Part shown: positions 36,571-45,883 of the stretch, piece after piece
Layout of the letters: the number at the start of each line of letters is the position of its first letter
How positions within the stretch are numbered: position 1 is the stretch's first letter
Source of the DNA: Paraburkholderia sacchari
GTDB lineage: Bacteria; Pseudomonadota; Gammaproteobacteria; Burkholderiales; Burkholderiaceae
Reading direction: 5' to 3'
Assembly (NCBI RefSeq): GCF_000785435.2
Contig: NZ_JTDB02000006.1
Span: forward strand, 124,001-188,000
Length of the DNA: 64,000 bases
Translations under genes and position numbers: made by a program
The notes under the pieces: generated by a model
Seen by the model: only the letters and a program-made list of their open reading frames with translations
Told to the model about the DNA's origin: nothing
Databases searched by the model: none

Positions 36571-38568
36571 TTACTGGCGCGGCGCCAGTCCTCGCACGAC
36601 GGACACCAGCGCGTCAACTTCCGCGCAGGTATTGTAGAACGCAAGCGAAGGCCGCACAGTCGCTTCGAGGCCGAAGCGCCGCAGGATCGGCTGGGCGCAA
36701 TGATGCCCGGCACGCACAGCGATGCCTTCGCGGCTCAATGCCTGCCCGACCTCCTCGGTCGTGTAGCCCTTCAGCACGAACGAGAGCACGCTCGCCTTGT
36801 CACGCACCGTTCCGACGAGGCGCACGCCCGGCACCGGCGCAAGCACGCTCGTTGCATACGCAAGCAAATCATGCTCGTAGCGCGCGATATTCTCGATGCC
36901 GATACGGCTCACGTAGTCGAGCGCCGCACCCAACCCGACGGCATCGGCAACATTGCCGGTACCGGCTTCGAAGCGCGCAGGCGCGCCGTGGAACACGGTT
37001 TTCTCGAACGTGACGTCCTGGATCATGTTGCCGCCGCCTTGCCACGGCGGCATCGCTTCGAGCACCTCGCGCTTGCCGTACACGACGCCGATACCGGTCG
37101 GCCCGTAGATCTTGTGGCCTGAGAACACGAAGAAGTCGGCGTCGAGCGCCTGCACGTCCACGCGCATGTGCGAGATCGACTGGGCGCCGTCGACGAGCGC
37201 TCGCGCGCCAGCGCGATGCGCGAGGTCCACGATCTCCTGCACCGGCACCACGGTGCCGAGTGCGTTCGATACCTGCGTCACCGAAACGATCTTCGTGCGG
37301 TCGTTGAGCAGCTTGCGATACTCGTCGAGCAGCACCTGTCCCGAGTCGTCGACGGGAATCACTCGCAGCTTCGCACCCTTGAGTGCCGCGAGCTGCTGCC
37401 AGGGCACGATGTTCGCGTGGTGCTCGAGATGCGAAACGATGATCTCGTCGCCTTCTCCGACGTTCTGCACGCCCCACGATTTCGCAATCAGGTTGATCGC
37501 CTCCGTCGTGCCGCGCACGAACACGATTTCCTCGGGCGCCGAAGCACCGATGAAGCGCTGCACCGTCTTGCGTGCGTGCTCGTAGGCGTCGGTCGCCCGC
37601 GCGGCCAGAGCATGGGCGGCACGGTGGATGTTCGAGTTCTCGTGCGCGTAAAAATACCCGAGCCGGTCGATCACCGCCTGCGGCTTGTGCGTCGTGGCGG
37701 CGTTGTCGAACCACACCAGCTGCTTGCCGTTCACGCGCTCCTGCAGGATCGGAAAGTCGCGGCGCACCGCGTTGACGTCGAAAGGCGGGTGAGCGCCGCG
37801 CAGCACGTCTGCCTGGGGAGCGGCGTTTTCGCGTTCCGCCAGAAAATAGCGGGCCGGGCCGTCGTGCCCGCCGTATTCCGGGCGATTGAGTGTGAGCAGT
37901 CCACGCAACGCGTCATCACCTGGCAGTCCGAATGTCTCCGGTGCGGCGCGACCTTGCGCAGGCACCACGATCTCCTGCGCCTCGCGCTGCCAGCCGTGGC
38001 CATCTGAACCCGTGAAGTAGAACGGCGAGCCGGACCCGGCTTTCGCCTCGGCGGGCACCGGTTCGACAGCCCCATACGCCTGTGGCACACCGAGCAGCGC
38101 ACCGCCCACGCGCGGCTCCAGCGCAGATGCGATCGCTACAGCGTTGTCCGGCAGGCCGTTCGCGGCGGCCGCATGCGGCGCGAGCGCGGGCGCACGGTTG
38201 CCGAGCGCGAGCACGTGAGTCGGCGCGGAAGGAGCAAGGTTGGCGCCCGGCACCTTGCCTTGCGGCAGTTCCAGACCCGGCACGCCAGTGCCCGTGCCGC
38301 CAGGCCCCGCGAGCGGCGAGCCCGCCGGCGCGGGATTGCTGACCGAGGCGAGGATCGGCGCGGCCGCCGGCAACGCGGACGGCACGCCGCCCACAGCGCC
38401 ACTGCCAGCCGCCACGCCGGGCGCGCCAGCATTGCCCGGCAACGTACTGAAGAACTCATTGGTAAGCCGCGCTAGCGTCGCCGGGTCCGGCAGTCCGCCC
38501 GGCAGCGGTGCGTGCGCGCCCGCTTGCGGCAGCGCCGTCGGATTAGCGGTAGGTGTCAGGGTAGTCAT
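36571..38568 (-). CDS. family 2A encapsulin cargo cysteine desulfurase
   Basis: A 665-aa protein. Residues from about 263 onward are a SufS/CsdA-type cysteine desulfurase with PLP-lysine near 486 (SGHKIYGPTG) and catalytic Cys near 624 (RAGHHCAQP). Residues 1-262 are an Ala/Pro/Gly-rich, probably disordered tail with short conserved-looking islands (TLARLTNEFFSTLPG, PGLELPQGKVPG, GSPFYFTGSDGHGW). Family 2A cargo desulfurases have this kind of encapsulation domain. The enzyme takes sulfur from cysteine, and in studied systems elemental sulfur collects inside the shell. The start at 38568 overlaps the shell gene by 26 nt. Confidence 0.94.
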   Translation of the reverse strand: MTTLTPTANPTALPQAGAHAPLPGGLPDPATLARLTNEFFSTLPGNAGAPGVAAGSGAVGGVPSALPAAAPILASVSNPAPAGSPLAGPGGTGTGVPGLELPQGKVPGANLAPSAPTHVLALGNRAPALAPHAAAANGLPDNAVAIASALEPRVGGALLGVPQAYGAVEPVPAEAKAGSGSPFYFTGSDGHGWQREAQEIVVPAQGRAAPETFGLPGDDALRGLLTLNRPEYGGHDGPARYFLAERENAAPQADVLRGAHPPFDVNAVRRDFPILQERVNGKQLVWFDNAATTHKPQAVIDRLGYFYAHENSNIHRAAHALAARATDAYEHARKTVQRFIGASAPEEIVFVRGTTEAINLIAKSWGVQNVGEGDEIIVSHLEHHANIVPWQQLAALKGAKLRVIPVDDSGQVLLDEYRKLLNDRTKIVSVTQVSNALGTVVPVQEIVDLAHRAGARALVDGAQSISHMRVDVQALDADFFVFSGHKIYGPTGIGVVYGKREVLEAMPPWQGGGNMIQDVTFEKTVFHGAPARFEAGTGNVADAVGLGAALDYVSRIGIENIARYEHDLLAYATSVLAPVPGVRLVGTVRDKASVLSFVLKGYTTEEVGQALSREGIAVRAGHHCAQPILRRFGLEATVRPSLAFYNTCAEVDALVSVVRGLAPRQ

Positions 38569-39475
38569 GGTACTTGCCGATCTCCACGTCATCGAGTACA
38601 GCCAGCGCATCCGGCGAATGGACCGCGAGCGAGCAATACAGTGAGATCAGATACGACGCGATCGCCTGATTGTTGATCCCCATGAAGCGCACCGAGAGGC
38701 CCGGTCCCTGCTCGCCCGCGACACCTGGCTGATACAGTCCCACCACGCCCTGCCGCTTGTCGCCCACGCGCAGCAGCAGGATCTTGGTCTTGCCGTCGGC
38801 GACCGGCACCTTGTCGGACGGAATCAACGGAATGCCGCGCCACGTGATGAACTGCGAACCAAACAGGCTGACCGTCGGCGGCGGCACGCCGCGTCGCGTG
38901 CATTCGCGGCCAAACGCGGCAATCGCGAGCGGATGCGTAAGGAAGAATGCGGGCTCTTTCCAGACCTTCGTGAGCAGTTCGTCGAGATCGTCCGGCGTGG
39001 GCGCCCCTGTGAGCGGGAAGATGCGTTGCTCTTCCTCGACGTTAGCCAGCAGGCCATAGTCGGGATTGTTGATGAGTTGGCTTTCCTGCAGTTCCTTGAT
39101 CGTTTCAATCGTGAGCCGCAACTGCTCCTTGATCTGGTCATGCGGGCTGCTGTAAAGATCGGAAATACGCGTGTGAACGTCGAGCACCGTGCTCACCGCA
39201 TTGAGGAAATACTCCCGCGGCTGCTCTTCGTAAGGCACGAACGTCGTGGGAAGCGTGCCTTCGTCTTCGCGCGCCGTGCAGGCAGCGCGCACTGCTTCGG
39301 GATCCTTAACGCGGTTCAGACGATAGATACCGGCCTCGACCGGCACCCATTGCAGCAGGTGTGTGAGCCAGCGCGGCGTGATCGTGGAAAGCTGCGGGAC
39401 GGTCTTGGTGGCATTCGCCAGTTGCCGCGCGGCGTTATCGCCGAGCGCGGTCTGGCCGCTCAGAGTCGTGGACAT
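38543..39475 (-). CDS. family 2A encapsulin nanocompartment shell protein (SrpI-like)
   Basis: A 310-aa HK97-fold shell protein of the SrpI type. It opens with an extended arm rich in Leu/Ala and Asn/Thr (TALGDNAARQLANATKTVPQ), followed by WLTHLLQWVPVEAGIYRLNR. HTRISDLYSSPHDQIKEQLR and SLFGSQFITWRGIPLIPSDK are hallmark segments, and VRFMGINNQAIASYLISLY lies near the C-terminus. Assembled shells would enclose the cysteine desulfurase encoded next. No cyclic-nucleotide-binding insertion is seen, which points to family 2A rather than 2B. Confidence 0.95.
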   Translation of the reverse strand: MSTTLSGQTALGDNAARQLANATKTVPQLSTITPRWLTHLLQWVPVEAGIYRLNRVKDPEAVRAACTAREDEGTLPTTFVPYEEQPREYFLNAVSTVLDVHTRISDLYSSPHDQIKEQLRLTIETIKELQESQLINNPDYGLLANVEEEQRIFPLTGAPTPDDLDELLTKVWKEPAFFLTHPLAIAAFGRECTRRGVPPPTVSLFGSQFITWRGIPLIPSDKVPVADGKTKILLLRVGDKRQGVVGLYQPGVAGEQGPGLSVRFMGINNQAIASYLISLYCSLAVHSPDALAVLDDVEIGKYHDYPDTYR

Positions 39476-39600
39476 GTAGGAGGGCTCCGGTTACTTATAA
39501 CAAAAACTGCATTGCTTATGACGACAGCAGATTATGGGAATCCCTTATGCGCGGTTCAACCGGCTATAGGCATCAAGGCATAGCAAGAAGTGCAATCTGC
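39476..39600 (-). promoter_or_regulatory. promoter region of the encapsulin shell gene with shared GTCATAAGCAATGCA motif
   Basis: The 125-nt gap upstream of the shell gene is AT-rich and carries GTCATAAGCAATGCA at 39522-39508 on the - strand, followed by TTTTTGTTATAAG. An almost identical GTCATAAGCAATTGCA lies at 45899-45884 before the SfnB-like operon. The motif could be a CysB-family operator or a promoter element, probably controlled by the XRE protein or by sulfur status. Confidence 0.5.
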
Positions 39601-39864
39601 TTACTGATTGAGTGGATGGCCCGGCAGCCCCATGGCGTTGGCCATGCCGGTCACCCCGCCGACAAGCAGTTCGCCGATGCTCACACCCAGCGCGTGCGCG
39701 AGCTTCTCCACTGTGACGATCGAGGCGATGGCCGTGCCGCGCTCGATTTCGCCGACATAGGTGCGGTTCAGCCCGGCGTGCTCGGCGAGGCGCTCCTGCG
39801 ACCATGCGTGCGCCTCGCGCAAACGGCGCACGGTAGCGCCGAAGTCGTGAACGATGGCGCTCAT
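39601..39864 (-). CDS. XRE-family helix-turn-helix regulator
   Basis: An 87-aa protein that is almost entirely a Cro/CI-type HTH: ATVRRLREAHAWSQERLAEH, then GLNRTYVGEIERGTAIASI. A C-terminal 20-residue tail follows. It overlaps the serine acetyltransferase gene by 4 nt and sits directly upstream of the shell promoter, so it may autoregulate the encapsulin operon. Confidence 0.88.
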   Translation of the reverse strand: MSAIVHDFGATVRRLREAHAWSQERLAEHAGLNRTYVGEIERGTAIASIVTVEKLAHALGVSIGELLVGGVTGMANAMGLPGHPLNQ

Positions 39865-40835
39865 CGCAGTGCGTCCGCTGCAATCGCAAACGATGTGGGA
39901 GCGCCGGCCTCGACGGGGCCGCTCACAGACGGCGCGCGCGTTTCGTGGCGCGAAATCGCCTGGGTGACGTGTGCGCCAGGCGGCACGCTCTCGGTCAACC
40001 AGACGTTGCCGCCGATGACCGCACCGCGGCCGAGCGTGACGCGCCCGAGAATCGTGGCTCCCGCGTAGATCACGACATCGTCTTCGACGATGGGATGTCG
40101 CGCGTGGCCCTTCTCGAGATTGCCGGCGGCGTCGCGCGGAAACCGTTTTGCGCCGAGCGTCACGGCCTGGTACACGCGCACGCGCTCACCGATGATCGCG
40201 GTTTCTCCGATCACGACGCCTGTGCCATGATCGATGAAGAACGCACTGCCGATCTGCGCGCCCGGATGAATGTCGATGCCCGTGGCCGCGTGCGCCAGCT
40301 CCGAAATAATGCGTGCGAGCAGCGGAAGCCCGAGTCGATACAACTCGTGCGCAAGACGGTGATGCGTGATGGCAAGCACGCCGGGATAGCAAAGCAGCAC
40401 CTCGTCCACGCTGCCCGCGGCCGGGTCGCCATTGAACGCGGCAAGCACGTCAGTATCGAGCAGCGCGCGGATGGCGGGCAAGCGCTGGGCGAATGCGCGC
40501 ACGGCAGCCAGCGCGCGTGCGTCGATCTCTCCACGGTCGGCCTCGACGTGCCGTGCCTTGTAGCGCAGCTCGAGCCGCGCCTGCGCGAGCAGGGCGTGCA
40601 ATGCGGCGTCGAGTGCGTGGCCAACGTAGAAATTTTCGCTCTCCTGGCGCAGATCCGGCGGCCCGAGCCGCATGGGAAAGAGCACGCCCTTGAGCGTTTC
40701 GATGACCTCCGCCAGCGCTTCACGCGCCGGCAGATCGCGCCCACCCGGCTCCAGCGCACGCCGCTGCAATTCGCGCCATTGTTGCCGCACGCCCTGAAGC
40801 GCGTCGACGATCTCAGCCACATGAAATACAGTCAC
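39861..40835 (-). CDS. epsC: serine O-acetyltransferase
   Basis: A 324-aa CysE/EpsC-type enzyme making O-acetylserine, the acceptor for sulfide in cysteine synthesis. The N-terminal helical domain is followed by a left-handed beta-helix of hexapeptide repeats: GIDIHPGAQIGSAFFIDHGT, GVVIGETAIIGERVRVYQAV, HPIVEDDVVIYAGATILGRV. The C-terminal extension is Pro/Ala-rich. I prefer the GTG at 40835 because GAAGAGAGAA lies just upstream; GTG 40877 is the alternative. Family 2A encapsulin operons often carry this gene, linking sulfur storage with cysteine synthesis. Confidence 0.92.
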   Translation of the reverse strand: MTVFHVAEIVDALQGVRQQWRELQRRALEPGGRDLPAREALAEVIETLKGVLFPMRLGPPDLRQESENFYVGHALDAALHALLAQARLELRYKARHVEADRGEIDARALAAVRAFAQRLPAIRALLDTDVLAAFNGDPAAGSVDEVLLCYPGVLAITHHRLAHELYRLGLPLLARIISELAHAATGIDIHPGAQIGSAFFIDHGTGVVIGETAIIGERVRVYQAVTLGAKRFPRDAAGNLEKGHARHPIVEDDVVIYAGATILGRVTLGRGAVIGGNVWLTESVPPGAHVTQAISRHETRAPSVSGPVEAGAPTSFAIAADALR

Positions 40836-40892
40836 GCCAGTTCTCTCTTCATTGTCGGTTTGAATGATCCGGCGCACGGGTGGGCCGTCCTT

Positions 40893-41360
40893 CTATTCCT
40901 GCACCCACGGCAGACCATGGAAACGCCAGCCGTTGCTCGAGCCGCGATGCCCCGCCTCGTCCAGTTCGCCTTCGAAGCCTTCAGTGACGTTGAACACATG
41001 CGCAAAGCCTGCCTTGGCGGCCGCCTCGGCGGCCTGCGCCGAGCGGTTGCCGCTGCGGCACAGCAGCACGACCGCCGCGCCCTTGCCCGTCTTTGCCTCC
41101 AGTTCGCGCACGAAGCGCGGATTTCGCGTGAGGCTCGTTCCGGTCGCCCACGCGACATGCAAGGTGTCAGGCACGTGGCCGACGAACTTGCGTTCCTCGC
41201 CAGTACGCACATCCACGAGCACCGCTTCGGCCGCCTGATGGAGCGCCCACGCCTGCTGCGGCGTCACGCTTCCCGCGTACGGAAGACCGCTTGCCTGCGC
41301 GTTGGCGCGCGCCGCTTCGAGATCCGCGTGCAGCGGCTTTTCCTGCAGTTCCACTGTCAT
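40893..41360 (-). CDS. rhodanese-like sulfurtransferase
   Basis: A 155-aa single-domain rhodanese with active-site loop CRSGNRS and the preceding AVLVDVRTGEE and LEAKTGKGAAVVLL. It can carry a persulfide, so it may bring sulfur to, or remove it from, the encapsulated desulfurase. ATG 41360 has GGAGG 5 nt upstream; the ATG at 41372 lacks such spacing. It is the first gene of the unit ending with the desulfurase. Confidence 0.92.
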   Translation of the reverse strand: MTVELQEKPLHADLEAARANAQASGLPYAGSVTPQQAWALHQAAEAVLVDVRTGEERKFVGHVPDTLHVAWATGTSLTRNPRFVRELEAKTGKGAAVVLLCRSGNRSAQAAEAAAKAGFAHVFNVTEGFEGELDEAGHRGSSNGWRFHGLPWVQE

Positions 41361-41372
41361 CAGTGCCTCCAT

Positions 41373-41857
41373 GTCATGTTGGCGGCACTCATCGGAATTT
41401 TTTGCGGGCTGCCGCCTTTAGCCATCTGGATTCCACTATGCGGGCAAGGCGGCGCGCCTCCAACCAACTAAAAATGCTATCCAAATTCGCATACGTGTCA
41501 GATGCAATTGCACCAGTTCGAGAGCGATTGCAGACGAGGCGGCTTGCTCGCCGTGGAATCAGGGAACGATGTAAAGGTCTGAGAAATTGCAGCGCAGCCG
41601 TGGATGCATCGCCGGAACGGAAGGCAGGGAATTTCGCGCCAAGGTCCGCAATCGTCTTGATGTCGTTCGTCACCAGATCGTCGCGCGTGATCAGCGTCGG
41701 CTTCACCACGATGTGATGACCAGGTGCCACCAGCAAGGCCGCCGCGCATACCGACACGGCGCCGACCACGGCGGGATTGGTCGCCGCTACCGCCACCCAT
41801 GCGCTGCCTGGCGCGCGGATCGCTTAGATGTCGGCAGAAACCAGAAGATGTCGAGAC
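41373..41857 (-). pseudogene. decayed region with SsuD start and possible binding-protein scrap
   Basis: A - strand ATG at 41861 opens MSLDIFWFLPTSK, the same N-terminus as the SsuD at 19674, but similarity ends after 12 residues. Further on, in the frame read from about 41796, LITRDDLVTNDIKTIADLGA resembles part of an SsuA/NMT1-like binding protein, only weakly. These are probably remains of an ssu operon. The AT-richer part near 41455-41500 may serve as promoter for the rhodanese gene. Confidence 0.5.
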
Positions 41858-43276
41858 TCATGAATGTTCCTTTGCGAAGCAGTGTGATGCGCCTGTCGTA
41901 TCCATATTTGCCGGCTGCATCGCTTGACGGCGGAAGCTTGCCGCCGTGTGGCGTTCGGGAAGTTGGTCGCCCTCGCCGAACAGGCGCTGCCGCAGCGTCC
42001 CATCGGCGTAAGCGGTCTTGTAGAGGCCGCGGTTCTGCAACTCGGGCACGACGAGATCGATGAAATCCTCGTAGCTCTCCGGCACCACCGTGCGGCTCAG
42101 ATTGAAACCGTCGATCCCCGTTTCGTCGATCCACGACTCCAGTTCATCGGCGACCTGCGCGGCACTGCCAACGATCGCGGGATAGCGTCCGCCGAGCTCG
42201 AACATCTCGAGCAGCCTGCGGCGCGTCCAGCCGTGCCGCTTTGCGGTGCGCGTGGCCGACTCGATTGCATTGCCGGGCGCGTAGTCGACGGGCGCGTCGA
42301 GATCGTATTGCGAATAGTCGATGCCCGTGCTCGCGGCAAAATGGGCAAGTCCTGCTTCGCGGCTCGCGTAGCGCAGATAGTCGGCGTACTTCTCGCGCGC
42401 TTCGCGTTCGGTTGCTCCCGCAACGACTGCGGCACCCGCAAAAACCTTGACGTCGTCGGGGCGGCGTCCGGCCTGCACGAGCTGTTCACGCAAGGTCTGC
42501 ACCGTTTCGCGCGCGACCTTGCGATTCGGCGGCGAGATGAATACGCATTCGGCGTGGCGCGCCGCGAAACGCTGGCCGCGCCCGGAACTGCCAGCCTGGA
42601 ACAGCACCGGCGTGCGTTGCGGCGAGGGTTCCGCGAGGTGATAGCCATCGACGTTGTAGTAACGCCCAGCATGCCGAACCCGATGGACCTTGGCTGGGTC
42701 CGCATACACGCGCGCGCGCCTGTCGCGCTGCACGGCATCCGCTTCCCAGCTGCCTTCCCACAGCTCGTAGAGCACGTCGAGATATTCGTCCGCGCGTTCA
42801 TAGCGTTCGTCGTGCGGAAGCTGTTCGCTCAACCCCATCGCGCGCGCCGCGCTGTCGAGATATCCGGTAACGATATTCCAGCCGATGCGTCCTTGCGTAA
42901 GATGATCGAGTGTCGAAAAACGGCGAGCGAGCAGATACGGCTGTTCGTAGCTGAGATTCACCGTCACGCCGAAGCCGAGATGGTTCGTCACGGCCGCCAT
43001 CGCCGAAACCAGCAGCAACGGGTCGTTGACGGGCAATTGAATCGACTCGCGCAGCGTGACATCGACGTTGTGCTGATAGACGTCGTACACACCCACGATA
43101 TCGGCGAGAAACAAGCCATCGAACAGGCCGCGTTCCAGCGTGCGGGCAAGATCGGTCCAGTATGGCAACTGCCGGTAATCGAAGGAACGGTCGCGCGGAT
43201 GTGTCCACAATCCGTGATTGATGTGGCCGACGCAGTTCATGTTGAACGCGTTCAGCAGAATCTGTTTGCGTGCCAT
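41858..43276 (-). CDS. LLM-class flavin-dependent monooxygenase (NtaA/SnaA/DmoA type)
   Basis: A 472-aa monooxygenase of the long xenobiotic/sulfide subfamily. Family pieces: ILLNAFNMNCVGHINHGLW, LERGLFDGLFLADIVGVYDV, LTQGRIGWNIVTGYLDSAAR, and FQAGSSGRGQRFAARHAECV. Members act on nitrilotriacetate, dimethyl sulfide, dibenzothiophene sulfone or pristinamycin and need FMNH2. Here two SfnB-like flavoproteins precede it in the operon, so an organosulfur substrate is likely. Its start shares one base with the upstream stop, and its own stop overlaps a residual ssuD start. Confidence 0.88.
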   Translation of the reverse strand: MARKQILLNAFNMNCVGHINHGLWTHPRDRSFDYRQLPYWTDLARTLERGLFDGLFLADIVGVYDVYQHNVDVTLRESIQLPVNDPLLLVSAMAAVTNHLGFGVTVNLSYEQPYLLARRFSTLDHLTQGRIGWNIVTGYLDSAARAMGLSEQLPHDERYERADEYLDVLYELWEGSWEADAVQRDRRARVYADPAKVHRVRHAGRYYNVDGYHLAEPSPQRTPVLFQAGSSGRGQRFAARHAECVFISPPNRKVARETVQTLREQLVQAGRRPDDVKVFAGAAVVAGATEREAREKYADYLRYASREAGLAHFAASTGIDYSQYDLDAPVDYAPGNAIESATRTAKRHGWTRRRLLEMFELGGRYPAIVGSAAQVADELESWIDETGIDGFNLSRTVVPESYEDFIDLVVPELQNRGLYKTAYADGTLRQRLFGEGDQLPERHTAASFRRQAMQPANMDTTGASHCFAKEHS

Positions 43277-44520
43277 TACAAGGCTCCGTGCCGGGGCGGC
43301 AGCGTGTCGTTGAGGTAGTAGTTTCCGACCGCGTGATACTTCCAGCGCACCGGGTCATGAAGCGTGTGCGTGCGGGCGTTACGCCAGAAGCGGTCGAGGC
43401 CCAGGCCATCGAGTGTCGCCGACGTGCCAGCCAGTTCGAACAGTCGAGAGCCTGCATCGAGCGAAATCGTCGTGGTGAGCACGCGCGCCTCGGCCACCGC
43501 AACGGATGCCTCGGCCACCGAGCGCTCCGTCGGCCCCGCCTGCGCGATATCGACGAAGCGCGCCGCGCGACGCACCAGCGCCTCGGCAGCGCGCAGACGT
43601 GCGGCGAGATCGCCGAACTGCACGACGGTCAGCGGGTCGTCGGTGGCGCGGTCGACTTTAGCGTCGATCCACGGGCGCGAATTCTCGCGCACGAACTGCA
43701 ATGCGGCCTGGAAAGCGCCGCGAGCCTGACCCAGATCGATCGATGCATGCATGATCTGCGCGAGCGGACCGATGGTGGTCGGTCGTTCGAACGACGCCTG
43801 AAACGGCACGACCCATTCGGGCTCAACGTGCACATGATTGAACTGCACTGAGCCGCTGCCCGTCACACGCTGGCCAAAACCGTCCCAATCGTCGATCACC
43901 TCGACGCCTTGCGCATTGCGCGGCACGAACGCGAGACAGGTGATATCGCGCCCGCGCTCCTCCGTGATGACCAGCGTGGGAATCCAGTCTGCATACAGTG
44001 CGCCCGTGCAATAGAATTTGCGGCCGTCGATATGCCAGCCAGCCGTGGTGCGCGTGAGCCGCGTGCGTCGCTTGAAATCCTTGTGGCCGGTTTCGGCGAG
44101 TGCATTGCCGAAACGCTCGCCTGCCAGCACACGGTCATAGAAGAAGCGCTGCTGTCCGGTGCTCGCGCCGACGCGCAGCACTTCGAGCGCATAGAAATGA
44201 TTCTGTGGAATCTGACCCAGCGACCCATCCGCCGCCGCGATCGTTGCCGTCACTTCGGCGAGCGTTGCGCTGCTCACGCCCCCGCCGCCGAATTCGCGTG
44301 GCACGGTCATGCCCCATAGCCCGCTCGCGACAAACGCGTCGAGTTCGGCCCACGGCAGCCGGCGCTCACGGTCGCGCGCTGCCGCGTCGGGTGCGAACTC
44401 ATCGGCGAGGCGCTTCGCGACACGCAACGCGTGGGCATCGTCGGCAATAAGGTCGGGCGTGCGTTGCACCTGTCGCTCACGCGTCTGTGCAGCAGTCTCT
44501 TCAGAAATATCGGTGCTCAT
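43276..44520 (-). CDS. SfnB/DszC-like acyl-CoA dehydrogenase family flavoprotein
   Basis: A 414-aa flavoprotein: FVASGLWGMTVPREFGGGGV, GSLGQIPQNHFYALEVLR, DGRKFYCTGALYADW, DGFGQRVTGSGSVQFN, LDRFWRNARTHTLHDPVRWK. It resembles SfnB-type sulfur-acquisition oxidases and is about as long. It is the second gene of a three-gene unit and probably arose by duplication, since the 416-aa product of the next gene upstream shares nearly all these motifs. Confidence 0.88.
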   Translation of the reverse strand: MSTDISEETAAQTRERQVQRTPDLIADDAHALRVAKRLADEFAPDAAARDRERRLPWAELDAFVASGLWGMTVPREFGGGGVSSATLAEVTATIAAADGSLGQIPQNHFYALEVLRVGASTGQQRFFYDRVLAGERFGNALAETGHKDFKRRTRLTRTTAGWHIDGRKFYCTGALYADWIPTLVITEERGRDITCLAFVPRNAQGVEVIDDWDGFGQRVTGSGSVQFNHVHVEPEWVVPFQASFERPTTIGPLAQIMHASIDLGQARGAFQAALQFVRENSRPWIDAKVDRATDDPLTVVQFGDLAARLRAAEALVRRAARFVDIAQAGPTERSVAEASVAVAEARVLTTTISLDAGSRLFELAGTSATLDGLGLDRFWRNARTHTLHDPVRWKYHAVGNYYLNDTLPPRHGAL

Positions 44521-44523
44521 GTT

Positions 44524-45774
44524 TCAGTTCCACGAATGCCGCGTCGGCAGCGCATGATTAAGGTGATAGTTGCCGAGCAAATGCAGCTTCCAGCGCACGG
44601 GATCATGCAGCGTATGCGTGCGTGCATTGCGCCAGTGACGGTCGAGATTGTGTGCAGCGCGTGTCGATGCGGAACCCGCCAGTTCGAACAGCTTCTCGCT
44701 CGCTTCGAGGGCGATGCGCGTGGTCAGCACTTTGGCCCCGGCCACGGCGACAGATGCCTGCGCGCTCGCTTCGGCATCGATGGGTGCGGCGGCAATCGCA
44801 TCGAGCGTGCGTCCTGCGTCGAGCAAAACTTCGCGTGCGGCATGCAAATCAATCTGCAGACGGCCTATGTCGGCGATGATGTACGGATCGTCGGTCGCGC
44901 GCTCCAGTCCCGAGTCGATCCACGGACGCGCGCGCTCGCGCACAAACGCGAGCGCATCGGCAACGGCAGCCTCGGCGATGCCCTGATCGATGGCGGCCTG
45001 GATCAGTTGCGAATTGGGACCGAACAGGCCCGGACGATCTGCGAGTTGCCAGAGCGGCAGCACGTCCTGCGGATCGACGCGGACGTTATCAAAAACCACG
45101 CTGCCGCTTGCCGTGGTGCGTTGGCCGAATGAACTCCAGTCGTCGAACACCGTGAGGCCGGGCGCGTCGCGCGGCACCCAGACCTGCACGGCGCGGCCCG
45201 CATCGTCTGTTGCTCGCGCGGGAACGCGATGCGCGAACAGCGCGCCCGTCGAGTAGAACCGCTTGCCGTCGAGGCGCAATCCATCTTGCGTCTCACGCAG
45301 CCGCGTCGTGCCTTGCAGCACCGTGGACACCGCCGCCGAGCGGCGTTCCGGGCCCGCATTGCCGAGCCGGTGGCCCGCCAGCGCCTCGCCATACAGACGC
45401 GCTTTCTGCACCGGTGTGCCGATTTCGCGCAGCACGCCCAGCACGCCGAAATGATTTTGCGGGATCTGGCCGAGCGCGGGATCGGCGGCACAAAGAATCA
45501 CGAAGACTTCAGCGAGCGTCGCGAACGACACGTCCGCGCCGCCGTATTCACGCGGCACGGTAATCGCACCAAGACCGCTCTCCGACCATCGATCGAGTTC
45601 CGCCCACGGCAGCATGCGCTGACGGTCACGTTCGGCCGCGTTCGCCGCAAAGCCTGCTGCGAGCGTGTGGGCGGCCGCGAGCGCGTCGGCGTCGGTGGCA
45701 ATGCGCTGCACGCGCGCGGGATCAGGACGCCGCGGCAATTGCGCAGCGGCAATAGAGGTTTCGACACTAGACAT
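44524..45774 (-). CDS. SfnB/DszC-like acyl-CoA dehydrogenase family flavoprotein
   Basis: A 416-aa paralogue of the preceding entry: SESGLGAITVPREYGGADVS, ALGQIPQNHFGVLGVLRE, DGKRFYSTGALFAHR, SSFGQRTTASGSVVFD, LDRHWRNARTHTLHDPVRWK. It is the first gene of the - strand unit. Two such proteins plus an LLM enzyme would form a flavin-dependent organosulfur oxidation module; the substrate is unknown. The shared GTCATAAGCAAT motif lies 110-125 nt upstream of the start. Confidence 0.88.
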   Translation of the reverse strand: MSSVETSIAAAQLPRRPDPARVQRIATDADALAAAHTLAAGFAANAAERDRQRMLPWAELDRWSESGLGAITVPREYGGADVSFATLAEVFVILCAADPALGQIPQNHFGVLGVLREIGTPVQKARLYGEALAGHRLGNAGPERRSAAVSTVLQGTTRLRETQDGLRLDGKRFYSTGALFAHRVPARATDDAGRAVQVWVPRDAPGLTVFDDWSSFGQRTTASGSVVFDNVRVDPQDVLPLWQLADRPGLFGPNSQLIQAAIDQGIAEAAVADALAFVRERARPWIDSGLERATDDPYIIADIGRLQIDLHAAREVLLDAGRTLDAIAAAPIDAEASAQASVAVAGAKVLTTRIALEASEKLFELAGSASTRAAHNLDRHWRNARTHTLHDPVRWKLHLLGNYHLNHALPTRHSWN

Positions 45775-45883
45775 GATGGCTCACACGAAGAGGAAAAAGC
45801 CCTTTGAGCCCATCGCGGCTCGCTTCGAACAGGGCCAATCCTGTATTGGATCAGCCCAGGCGCGCCAACCCTACTATCGGATT

